Source: Cerrena zonata (taxonomy: Eukaryota; Basidiomycota; Agaricomycetes; Polyporales; Cerrenaceae). Taken from it: a stretch of DNA of 64,000 nt. Shown here piece after piece: positions 39,435-50,504 of this stretch (positions within the stretch are counted from its first letter, which is position 1; each line of letters starts with the position of its first letter). The notes under the pieces are model-generated. The model saw only the letters and a list, made by a program, of their open reading frames with translations, was not told the DNA's origin and ran no database searches. The stretch lies in contig JASBNA010000013.1 of the NCBI GenBank assembly GCA_038087015.1, positions 434,001 through 498,000 on the forward strand, given 5' to 3'. Made by a program: the position numbers and the translations under genes.

Positions 39435-42400
39435 ATGAATATTTCTTCAATACTATCCAATGATAATACAACGCCGCCACCGATTCCAGGCTCGTCGGAA
39501 AATCAAGCTGGTCAGCCTGAAATACCAAACCATTCTTCAAACGTCGATAAAGTGTCCAATGGTATATCGAATCATTATCCCAAAATATCCGATATAACAA
39601 ATCAAGATGACGGCGCTAATGATGCTAACGATGGCGCTAATGATGCTAACGATGGCGCTAATAACGGCGCTAGCGATGGCGCTAGCGCTAATGCCCAAAC
39701 ACCAGTGGAAAACTCATCGTCTAACCATCTGGGACCATTGAACGAAGATTTGAAGAATAATGAACCGCCTTCAATGATATCCTCTATCTTGGCAGAACCA
39801 TTGGAAAATGGATATATTTCAAACGAAGACAGTTACTAATACTGAAGATTTGAGTTATTACGAAAAAAACTTATCCACCATGAATAAATTAGATCGTTTC
39901 AATGTTAAAATGGCTAATATTAATATCTTAAATCATGAATTAGATAATATTAATAAAATAATTAATAAATCAAATGATATTTCAAATAATTATTTGGAAA
40001 GATTAGTCACTGAAGATGTTGCTACTAAAAACAATATTCTAATACCAAATTCAAAAAATCATACTTCAAAAGAGTTTCATTGGGGGTCTTCTCGTTTAAA
40101 AGATGCTGATTATAATGATTCTTTGACTTCTAAAAGAACTAGATCAGCTACAAATAATAAATTTAAGCAATCTAACAATACATCTAAAAAATTACTTAAT
40201 ATAGCTCCTGCTCCAAATAAGAAACCAAATGCCAAAGCTAAATCAAAATCAAGAAAAGTTTCCGATTCCGACGACTCTCCTTCAAATAAGCGATTTAAAA
40301 CTTCAGAATCTCCAATTGATAATTCATCCGGTAAAGTTAAATTGAAATTAACTTTGAAAAATCAAGATGCCAAAAAACGTAAAGTTCAAGAAGATAAAGC
40401 TAGAGAATTAATTCGTCAACAAGAATTAGAAAAACAAAAAGAAAATCATAAACAAAAACAAGTTAGTCAAACTGCTAAAAATACTAAAGAACAAAAAGTT
40501 GTTACTAAACAATATGATAATACTTATGTTGCTATTTGGAAAGATATGTCTAGAAAAGATGGTCCTAAAGTTAGTAGATTATTACAACAATCAAATCAAG
40601 CTAAAGTTATTAATTTGAAAAAGACGGCAATTTTAGCTGCAAGAGAAGCTAAAAGATGGCAATTAAGAAATAATAAAAATCAAAAAGATTTAACTACCAA
40701 AGCAAGAAGAGCAATGAGAGAAATGTTTAATTTTTGGAAACGTAATGAAAGAGTTGAACGTGAATTACGTAAAAAGCATGAAAAAGAGTTATTAGATAAA
40801 GCTAAACGCGAAGAAGAAGATCGTGAAGCTAAACGTCAATCAAGAAAATTGAATTTCTTAATCACTCAAACCGAACTTTATTCTCATTTCATTGGTAAAA
40901 AAATTAAAACTGATGAAATTGAAGGAAGTGATGCTGATCCAAGAATTTCAAATGCAAAAAATGATAATAGTCATTTCGATAAATATCATGGAATTGAAGG
41001 TCAAACTACTGATTTCAATTCTATCGATTTCGATAATGATGATGAAGAAGCTTTAAATAGAGCTGCTGCTGCTAATGCTCAAGTGGCTTTGGAAGCTGCT
41101 CAAACTAAAGCAAGAGGTTTTGATTCCAACCATAATCAAGATTTAGACCTAAATGGTGATCCTTTGAAAAATCCTGATACTAATGGTGAAGAAATGAATT
41201 TCCAAAATCCAACTTTGATGGGTGATATCACCATTACTCAACCAGATTTACTTAAATGTTCTTTGAAAGAATATCAAATTAAAGGTCTTAATTGGTTAGC
41301 CAACCTTTATGAACAAGGTATTAATGGGATCTTGGCTGATGAAATGGGTTTAGGTAAAACAGTTCAAAGTATTTCAGTTTTAGCTTATTTAGCTGAACAT
41401 CATAATATATGGGGTCCTTTTTTGGTTGTTACTCCTGCTTCAACCTTACATAATTGGCAACAAGAAATTACGAAATTCGTGCCGGATTTTAAGGTTTTAC
41501 CGTACTGGGGGAATGCTAAAGATCGTAAAGTCTTGAGAAAATTCTGGGATCGTAAGAGTATGAGATATGGTAAAGATGCTCCATTTCATGTACTTGTTAC
41601 TTCTTATCAATTAGTTGTTGCTGATGCTGCGTATTTCCAAAAAATGAAATGGCAATATATGATTCTTGATGAAGCTCAAGCCATTAAATCCTCTCAATCA
41701 TCAAGATGGAAATCTTTATTGAGCTTTTCAAGTCGTAATCGTTTATTATTAACCGGTACTCCTATTCAAAATTCAATGCAGGAGTTATGGGCTTTATTGC
41801 ATTTTATTATGCCCTCATTATTCGATTCTCATGATGAATTTAGTGATTGGTTCTCAAAAGATATCGAAAGTCATGCCCAATCAAATACTAAGTTAAATGA
41901 ACAACAATTGAAAAGATTACACGTTATTTTGAAGCCGTTCATGTTGAGACGTATTAAGAAGAATGTTCAAAGTGAATTAGGTGATAAAGTCGAAATTGAT
42001 TTGTTCTGTGATTTAACCAACCGTCAAAAGAAGTATTATCAAATGCTAAAATCTCAAATTTCAATCATGGATATCTTAGATACCACAAATAATGATGATA
42101 GTCAGTCATTGATGAATTTAGTCATGCAATTCAGAAAAGTTTGTAACCATCCAGATTTATTCGAAAGAGCCGATGTTAAATCAAGTCTTTCATTATCAAA
42201 ATTTGCTGAAACTAGTTCATTTTTAAGGGAATCAAATGAATTGGAATTGAAATATTCAACCGAAAATCTAATAAAGTTCAATTTACCAAGATTAATCTAT
42301 GACGAAATTTTATTACCAGATTACGATAACAACGTTGGATCTAGGAATAAAATATCTGAAATGTTCAATATCTATCATCCTTCTAATGTCAATGATGATT

Positions 42401-43711
42401 CGAATAAGACCTTCGATTGGTTAAGATTTGTTGATAAATCACCACAAGAATTGAATTCTATAAGCCATCAAAATTTATTAGAAAGGGCAATTGATCATCA
42501 AAGTTATAATGATTCAAACTATGATGAAATTAATAGACTCAAATATGTTTATGATGAAGATGATAAATTTATCCCAGTGCATAAGAAGCTTTTGATCAAC
42601 GATTATAATAATAATAGTGCTTCTATTTCGAACTCAGTGCATATGAAGGAATTATATTCGATTCAAACTAAAAGTTACGAAGACATGTATTTAAATGTTT
42701 TACCTCCCTGCTGCTGAACCAGTCGCAACGGCTGCACCCATAACATTAGTTTGCCACGAAGCTTCATTCCCAAATAAATGGCACGACTCGTTATTCGATG
42801 AAAAAGTAAGATCTGCTTTAATGCCATTGTCCCTCGAAAGTGAATTGTCTTACTTGCAACATAATCAACCAATCGATTCATATCCAAAATCAAACATGTT
42901 GCCTAGATCTACTAATAAATTAATTGATTATTCTAATATAAGAATGCCATCTATGACTAGATTCATTACTGAATCAGGTAAATTGGCAACCTTGGACAAG
43001 TTGTTGGTTGAACTAAAACAAAATGATCACCGTGTTTTAGTTTATTTCCAAATGACCAAGATGATGGATTTAATGGAAGAATATTTAAGTTACAGACAGC
43101 ATAAATATATTAGATTAGATGGTTCGTCTAAATTAGATGATAGAAGAGACTTGGTTCATGATTGGCAAACAAAACCGGAAATTTTCGTATTTTTATTATC
43201 GACCAGAGCTGGGGGGTTGGGTATTAATTTAACTGCTGCTGATACGGTCATCTTTTATGATTCCGACTGGAATCCAACAATTGATTCACAAGCTATGGAT
43301 AGAGCTCATAGATTAGGTCAAACCAAACAAGTTACTGTTTATAGATTATTGGCCAGAGGTACAATTGAAGAAAGAATGAGAGACCGTGCAAAACAAAAAG
43401 AACAAGTTCAACAAGTCGTTATGGAAGGAAAATCTACGTTGGTCAATAAGAAAGAAGAGGCTGCTAATAAGAAGAAAGATGTTGCTTTCCTTTTATTGGG
43501 TGGTGATGATGACAATGCATCTAATTCGTCGATTCAACCAGACTCATCTCATAAGAAGACTGTTGAAAGCGCTAATGATTCAGAATCGAATCTTCAAGAT
43601 AATGGAAATGATAGCAAAGAATCCTTAGATAAGAATTTGGCTGAAATGTACCATGAAGATGAAGGTGAATTTTCAAAAAATCCTTCGGGAACTGTAACTC
43701 CAGGTATTTAG
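39435..43711 (+). CDS. INO80: INO80 chromatin remodelling ATPase, two frame breaks
   Basis: Catalytic subunit of the INO80 nucleosome remodeller. The N-terminal disordered part stops at 39837-39839; the main frame resumes upstream of that point. It holds the INO80/DBINO region ([20 protein letters not shown]), Walker A DEMGLGKT (about 41338) and the DEAQ box (about 41669). It stops at 42715-42717. The third frame carries helicase motifs V and VI ([20 protein letters not shown] and [11 protein letters not shown]). The second break fits one extra C in CCTCCC (giving [13 protein letters not shown]). Removing two bases gives about 1424 aa, near family size. Confidence 0.93.
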
Positions 43712-44098
43712 GAGATTACTATTTATTATAATTGTTGTTAAATTACTGTAATTACTAATGTTTTTCTTCTCCCTATAGTATTATATTTTTATTAAGTTAT
43801 TCTCTTCTCGTTTCAATGAAACGTTGTTTTATATCATCTCTTCATAATTTACTTCATTAGGAATCATGCTGTATAAAATCTTGAAAAAATTCGGAAGTCG
43901 TAATTTTACTAAGCTTACATGCAAGAATTGTAGATCGCTAGGTATGTTATAGAGCCACATTGAACACTTGGAATTGAAAAATTAAATAAAGAATAAAAAT
44001 AAAAATAGTAGTATGAAATAAAATAAAATCTAGAGGGAATAAATAAAAGCTAAAGATAAAAAAAGTAAAAAATAAAAAATACACTTGGAAGAAGATAA
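43712..44098. other. Convergent 3' region
   Basis: AT-rich 3' flanks of INO80 and the minus-strand gene. A GTATGT at 43946 after a short ATG frame lacks a branch site and acceptor. Confidence 0.6.
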
Positions 44099-46933
44099 TT
44101 ATGATAAAGCGGATCCAGACTCTACTTTGTTGTTCAATTTCTCTTCTAGTTGATTTAGAAAAGTATGGTTTCTATTGGCATCGTTATGACTTGTGAGAAA
44201 CTCATTTTTAACATCATTTGATGATGACTCCGCGATGTGGTCCGAATTTAGATTCACCAAAGACGGTTTGTTGATTGTTGAGTCGGGAGAAATTATATTT
44301 GAATCATTGGTATTATTTCGTGACTTTAAGGTTTCATTTTCATGTTCTAAATTGTAGATTCTATTAAAACTTTCTTCCAATCTTGATTTAAGTTCTTCTT
44401 TTGATAAATGACCTGCATTATTTACAGTTTGAATACCATTGCCATTGACCGTACCATCGTCATCATCAAATGATGTTATTTGAGTTGAAGTTAGAAGATC
44501 ACTTAACCCACTTATATTTGAATTTAAGGAGTTCATCGAAAATCTATTTGAATTATGATTACTATTATTGAAACCAGAGTTTCTCAAGTTTATTCTCTTA
44601 GTTAATGAGTCGAAAGTAGCCTGATTATAAGTCTCGTAGTTATTCGGTGGTAATATATTAATGTAATTATCATCATAAGATACTGTGCGTTTATCATTAT
44701 TGGGATGAATCGAGGCCGGCCTATCTAGCTTGTTTGCGGATGCTGACATGATCGAAGTATTTGAAGCTGTCCTACGATGCGTTGAAGAAGTAGACAGCCG
44801 AGTTTGGTCACCGTTTTTATCTGGTTCTTCAAAAACAGTTAATAAACCAAGTTGTAGACCCGTTGATAAGCGTTTATATTTTTTGTCGTTTGAGTTGAGG
44901 CTTGGAGAAGTTCCATCATTTACCCTACTATTAGGATATTTAGAGAGTAAAGATGAATCAGGTGTTTGTGGAATAATGGGACTTGATGCAGGGGTAATAT
45001 TCTTATTAGTATTTGTATGGGCGGGTAATGAGAACCTTTTTTTAATAGAGGTAGAAGTGTTAGAGTTGGAAGAAGTTGTGTGGAATGATTTTAAATTAAA
45101 TGGTTGATTCGAATCAGGATTACTTTTTATACTTGAATTCGATTTATGCTTTTGGGATATGCTGGAAGAAGGAGAATTAAGATTCGAATTTTCATCAAAT
45201 TTATGATATAATTCATTTTGTAAATCATTCAAGTTCGATTGATATATTTCTTTTATTAGATTGATTTCTTCATTAAATTGGTTAAAAATCATCAACTTTT
45301 CATTGAACTCATCGATATTATCCATATTTGAAATTGAATTACTATATTTCTTGAAAAATTTTAAATTTGTAGTTAAGTTAGATAACTTAGAAATCAAATT
45401 ATTTATATTTGATTCATCAATTTGAGTTATTTCAGATGGGTCATTATTAATTTTCAAAATATTTTGATTTTTCAAATCTTCATTTTTTGGGTTTTGATAA
45501 TTGAAAGACTCTAACTTCATTTTAGCTAATTTTTCAAAATTTTCAAATGTCATATTAAAGTTATTCACTGTTGAATTATGATCGTTAAATATATTTTCCA
45601 AAACATTCAATTTTTCGAAAAAAGTAATATTTTTATTGATTTCATGGATTTCAGTTTCATTGATATTGAAATGATCCCAAAGTTTACAAAGAAAGAAATT
45701 CTTATGAAATGGTTCATTGAAGGTGAGTAATTGACTTATTAAAAGTTTTCTTAACTGGTTCAATTTATTCATTTTTATAGTCAAACGATAAATGGTTTTT
45801 TGAGAGTCATTTAAAGAATCATCGATAATCTCCTCATCGAAATCACTCAATAACAAGTTATTGATATCAATATTATTAACATGACAATATTTCTCTAAAA
45901 TTTCACCATTTAAAAATGGTGAAATTTTAATGATTGAATTTTTCAAATTAAATATCAAAAACGACAATGAGTAATCTAAATGATGCTTCAATTCTTCAAT
46001 ATGATGTTTTAAGATTGCGGAGTTCAGATTTTTTGGATTCATGAATTTAAACAAATCCAATTCTTTCAAATTGATTAAATTAACAATTAATTTTTTATTA
46101 ATTTTATAATTTGAAATTAAGAACTCATTTAAGAGATTTAAAATCTTTTTCGATTGAATAACGGAATTGATTCTTTTATAATTGATTAATTTAGTAGCCG
46201 CTATTAATAAAATTTTAAACATTTTCAATTTAGATGCATGCGATAATTTAGATTGTGAATTTTTTAAATTCTGTTTTAATAAAAAGATTATCAATGAGAT
46301 GCAAGTCAATATTAAAGAAGGATTACTTAAATTATCGGGGAACTTCAATCGAAATTTTTTTTGATAAATGAGTAATTCAGTTCCATCATGGTTCAAATCA
46401 CGAATCAAAGTTGGAAATGAACTATTAGAATTTTTAACATCGTTCAACATCAAAGTGTTTAAAGAAGCTTCATTTTTAGATAGAATCATTGAATCATCCA
46501 ATAAATCTGATATTATCAAATTATACTTGAACCTTTCAACAAACTTTCCATTAACATTATTTAAACAAAGATACTTCTTGATAAATTTATCAATATTCTC
46601 GGTACTCGACACTAATGGCTGAGGATTATATTTCGCATAATAATACATGAAATCTCTATTATCAAAAACCTGATCGATAGGATAGATCGAGGACGGCGAA
46701 ACCAATCCATAATGATGGAAATGCTTAGCACTTGGATGCTGAGAATTCGAATTGCTTATCAAGTGATTCAATGAAGGAGGAGGCGGTAAATTTGGATTTG
46801 AATTAAAATTCATATTTTGGTTCGATAACGTCGGCGACGACATCGTCGTCGACTCTTCAATCCCCCAATCACTAACCTCAACCCCATTGTTGGATAGGTA
46901 ACTCGATAGAGGATTAAATCTATCAAAATTCAT
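44099..46933 (-). CDS. Large Asn/Ser-rich protein, possibly INP2-like (peroxisome inheritance)
   Basis: 944 aa from the ATG at 46933 (preceding in-frame codons are TTG GTG). The N-terminus is Pro/Asn/Ser-rich. A block at about 115-150 (FVERFKYNLIISDLLDDSM) and a hydrophobic segment at about 208-228 (SLILTCISLIIFLLKQNL) recall the vezatin/Inp2 myosin-binding family. Asn-rich helices follow, then a disordered Ser/Asn tail and a short coiled coil (ELKSRLEESFNRIYNLEHE). Inp2 tethers myosin V to peroxisomes. The assignment is tentative. Confidence 0.6.
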   Translation of the reverse strand: MNFDRFNPLSSYLSNNGVEVSDWGIEESTTMSSPTLSNQNMNFNSNPNLPPPPSLNHLISNSNSQHPSAKHFHHYGLVSPSSIYPIDQVFDNRDFMYYYAKYNPQPLVSSTENIDKFIKKYLCLNNVNGKFVERFKYNLIISDLLDDSMILSKNEASLNTLMLNDVKNSNSSFPTLIRDLNHDGTELLIYQKKFRLKFPDNLSNPSLILTCISLIIFLLKQNLKNSQSKLSHASKLKMFKILLIAATKLINYKRINSVIQSKKILNLLNEFLISNYKINKKLIVNLINLKELDLFKFMNPKNLNSAILKHHIEELKHHLDYSLSFLIFNLKNSIIKISPFLNGEILEKYCHVNNIDINNLLLSDFDEEIIDDSLNDSQKTIYRLTIKMNKLNQLRKLLISQLLTFNEPFHKNFFLCKLWDHFNINETEIHEINKNITFFEKLNVLENIFNDHNSTVNNFNMTFENFEKLAKMKLESFNYQNPKNEDLKNQNILKINNDPSEITQIDESNINNLISKLSNLTTNLKFFKKYSNSISNMDNIDEFNEKLMIFNQFNEEINLIKEIYQSNLNDLQNELYHKFDENSNLNSPSSSISQKHKSNSSIKSNPDSNQPFNLKSFHTTSSNSNTSTSIKKRFSLPAHTNTNKNITPASSPIIPQTPDSSLLSKYPNSRVNDGTSPSLNSNDKKYKRLSTGLQLGLLTVFEEPDKNGDQTRLSTSSTHRRTASNTSIMSASANKLDRPASIHPNNDKRTVSYDDNYINILPPNNYETYNQATFDSLTKRINLRNSGFNNSNHNSNRFSMNSLNSNISGLSDLLTSTQITSFDDDDGTVNGNGIQTVNNAGHLSKEELKSRLEESFNRIYNLEHENETLKSRNNTNDSNIISPDSTINKPSLVNLNSDHIAESSSNDVKNEFLTSHNDANRNHTFLNQLEEKLNNKVESGSALS

Positions 46934-48099
46934 CACCAAGTTGTACTATTCATCTGAATCAGCGGCTAATTTGATCTCTTGATCTTTCCTGGACCGTTTA
47001 ATATCTCCCACTTCAGCAAAAAAACCTATCAGCAAAGTCGCAGCACCGTGTATCTCCGTACCGTAACTCTCTTCAATCAGCCAATCCTAACTGGTTTATC
47101 AAGAAGAAGAGTAGTTGATGTTGGAATTGTTTTGATCTTCCTCCACCTTTTTTTTTTTTTTTTTTTTTTGAGCTGTTGTTGTTTGTTTCCTAATCGGGAA
47201 GCAAATTGTGCAGTCTCTTTTTACTACTAAAACATAACCAAAAACCAGTTGAAAGCTCCAGCACGATGAAAGCACACTACAAGGAGAGGGAATAGCCACG
47301 GAAATACAACAGAGGGCTGCGTGGAGTAAGAAAACGGTAAACACAAAGAACCCTAGCCAAACAAACAGAGGAAAAAAACACATCAACAGAAAGAAAAAAG
47401 AACCACGGCTCATTGGGTTGCAAAAAACTCAAACGGAAAGGGAAAAGAATAACAAACCCAACGAGAACCAAATAAGGTTGCTGATTTAATGACGGGGTCT
47501 TGGATATGCAACGTCGCAGCGGGAATACAAGGTAGAGATGATGGCTATCGGAAACGAGTAGGGCCAGGTTTTCTTTTTTCGAGGTGATGTTATACTTGCC
47601 ATGGGCTGATCGGTAAGGAGATAATGCATAGAGCATATGAAAAAGACAGACGGATCTTGACAAGGAAAGGCGAACAATACTTAGACAAATGAGACAAAGC
47701 GTAGGCTGCTAAATCTGTAAGTCTGAAAACTCCGAATAATAATTAGATTATTTTTCGATACAAAAAGGTGGTATACGTTGTGGATTCATATGAATAAATT
47801 AAGATTAAAAGTAAGGAGAAACTTTATAAATAAATAGGAATAGAACTGAAGAAGAAAAACCCAGAGGTTGCAAGATTTTATTCTCTCTTTTTAATGGGTC
47901 TAAAGAAATGAAGAAAAAAGTTATTAATTCACCAGATTTGAATCAAGGAGATGAAAAAAGGAAATTAGAGAATTGAAATTAAACGAAAAGGGGAAAGCGA
48001 AGGTTAAATAAAGGTTGAATAAAGTTTATGCAAATGAATATTTTTTTTTTTTTTCAGCTAGTTAGTTTTAATAATTTTTTTTTGCATTTATTTTACAAT
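46934..48099. other. Intergenic region with T22 tract
   Basis: 1.2 kb between two minus-strand genes. It has a T22 at 47148-47169 and purine-rich stretches. Minus-strand ORFs of 60-128 codons show no family features. Confidence 0.6.
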
Positions 48100-50049
48100 T
48101 TAGTTGAATGCAGATCCACTTCCAATACCACTAAGCCAATCTTCCAGATGTAATAAGGACATTTTATTCCAATCATCTTTGTTTTCATTATTTGTGCCCA
48201 GATTAGTATTGGTATTGAAAATTCCATCGTTCATTAATAACCCGTCTTCAAAATTTTGCGAGTGATGGGAAGTTGTTTTCATAATGTCGAAGTTATCTTG
48301 ATCTTCAATGACATCACCGTTTGATGCTTGCATCGATAATTGTTGTTGCATCATTCTCTGTTGGACATCATTCTTGGTGCTTTCATTTAGATTAAGCGAG
48401 TTGGCTTGCGAGACGACTGGTGGTGGTTGTTGTGCCTGTTGTTGCGCTTGTTGTTGCGCCTGTTGTTGTGCCTGTTGTTGTGCCTGTTGTTGTGCCTGTT
48501 GTTGCTGGGCTTGGGCTGCTGCTTGGGCTTGGGCTGCTGCTTGGGCTTGGGCTGCTGCCTGGGCTTGGGCTGCTGCCTGGGCTTGAGCTATTGCGGCTTC
48601 TTGTTGTGCTTGTTGAGCCTATCTAGCCTGTTGTTGTGCTTGTTGTTGTTGTGCTTGTTTAGCGGCTGCTTGTTGAGCCTGCTGCGCTTGCTGAGCCTGT
48701 GCTTGAGCCTGTGCTGCTGCCTGTGCTGCTGCTTGCACCTGGGCTTGGGCTTGGGCTTGAGCTTGGGCTTGGGCTTGAGCTTGGGCCTGAGCCTGAGCCT
48801 GAGCCTGGGCCTGTTGAGCTGCTAATTGTTGTTGGGCCTGTGATTGAGCTTGTTGTTGTTTCATCATCATGAACTGTTTTTTCTGGATGTTATTTTGATT
48901 TTCCATCATAAGCAAATTCATTTGATAATCGTTCAAGGCTTCATTATTGAATTTAGAGTTGTTTGACTGATTAAATTGCACTGGGGACTGATTGATTTGA
49001 CTTGACTGTTGTTGTACCTGCTGAACTTGCTGCGAAGTCGGGATTAAAGGCGATTGCAAAAGAACTCCTTTATTCTGTCTTTGTTGCAATGCTTGTTGTT
49101 GCTGATACTGGACCATCATTTGTTGTAACTTCAATTGTTGTTGGTACTGGGCAATATTTGGATTTTTAGGCTGTTGTTGTTGCTGCTGAGCTACTGGCTG
49201 TTGGAGTGGTTGAGGCGGTTGAGGTGGGTGTTGTTGTTGTTGTTGTGCAAGATGAGGTGGTTTTGAATGGGCATTCTGCATCATTGGAACAACGTTTGAA
49301 GGCGGTTGTGGTTGACGGAATGGCTTTTGTTGAGGCTGCACAAATTGATGTTGTTGCTGTTGTTGCTGCTGTTGCTGCTGCTGGTATTGAAATTGCTGAG
49401 GATTGTTATATAACTGGTTCAATTTTGGATTGATACTTGATTGGACACTCCACATTAAAGACCACCATTCTAATAAAAAGTTGTTTGAATTATCCAAAGA
49501 CATATCAACCGGCAACAAGTCAGGTTTTTTCTTCAATTTATTGGCATCTTTATTCTGGGGTACGTTTTTCAGTTCCAGTAACAACGACTTGGCACTTTCC
49601 TGATGCCCATTCTCAATTAAGTAATTATATAAATGAGCAAGTAATAATTCATTAGAATTTTTGGCGAATACATCGCTCACATACGATTCGCCGGGTTTGG
49701 TTTGAGGAAGACTCTGTTTGGGAGTATGTAACGGGGTCTGAGTCTGCTGTTGGTTTGATAAGTTTACGTTGACTGACATTTTACGGGAATTCATACCTCC
49801 ATTGACTCTTTGTTGAGGCCCCCCGTTAAACGACTGCTGTGGAACCGGAGGAGGTGACTGCTGATGCGAAGATAATGGGGGACTAAATTGTGCTTGTTGA
49901 AGTTGTTGAAATCGGTGTTGATTACTATTTTGTTGTTGACCTGCTGTAGGAACGTTCATTGGACTTTGTAGAAAAGAATCGTTTAGGTTCCCATCATACC
50001 CATTGCCAGGTATGTAATCTCTTATAGTACTATTAGGATTCAAATCCAT
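48100..50049 (-). CDS. LisH-domain transcriptional regulator (Flo8/Mss11-like), in-frame stop
   Basis: ATG at 50049 (MDLNPNSTIRDYIPGN); the longer frame begins with TTG. A LisH/LUFS-type domain lies at about residues 125-190 (ELLLAHLYNYLIENGHQESA, then FLLEWWSLMWSV), followed by long Gln and Ala-Gln repeats. A TAG at 48619-48621 interrupts the Ala-Gln tract. The same frame stays open for 172 more codons to a conserved-looking C-terminus (LLHLEDWLSGIGSGSAFN). Full length would be about 650 aa. Flo8 and Mss11 co-activate filamentation and adhesin genes in yeasts. The stop may be a repeat-assembly error or a real truncation. Confidence 0.8.
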
Positions 50050-50504
50050 TATGTAACTAAAGAAACTAAAGCTACTTGGAGGAAAGTTCAAATCGTTGGA
50101 TAATTAAAAAAGGGGACTTTGAAAAAAAAAAAAAAAAAAAAAAAATAGAGAAACAAAAATGAACAAAAAGAAAAAACTCAGAGATTAGTGCACTGAAAGC
50201 GAAAGCCACCCACCGAAAAAAGACTGCCAACAACCGGGAAGCACTAAAAAGTGACAGAACTGACGAGACGGTGTATTAGTTTAGAGTTGTTATGTGTTGG
50301 AAGTTGTTTGAATTAATTAATTTTCATTTTTTTTTTTTTTTTTGAGTTAATTTTGTTGAAGGCCGTTACTTGTAGAAAGACGTTACTTGTTAAAAGCTAA
50401 CTCAATTAAGCTACGAGTCAACCTTGTACATAGTAGAAGCATGAGAGTCGCACATGACGTATACTACAAAATTAGATACAATCATAACTTCATTAAATAA
50501 ATAA
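50050..50504. other. Promoter region of the LisH gene
   Basis: Contains A24 (50122-50145) and a T run near 50329-50343. No gene. Confidence 0.6.

Noticed and set aside
43866..43950. Short exon followed by GTATGT
   Set aside because: No TACTAAC-type branch site or suitable acceptor downstream.
47277..47663. 128-codon minus-strand ORF
   Set aside because: Lies in purine-rich promoter DNA; translation looks random.
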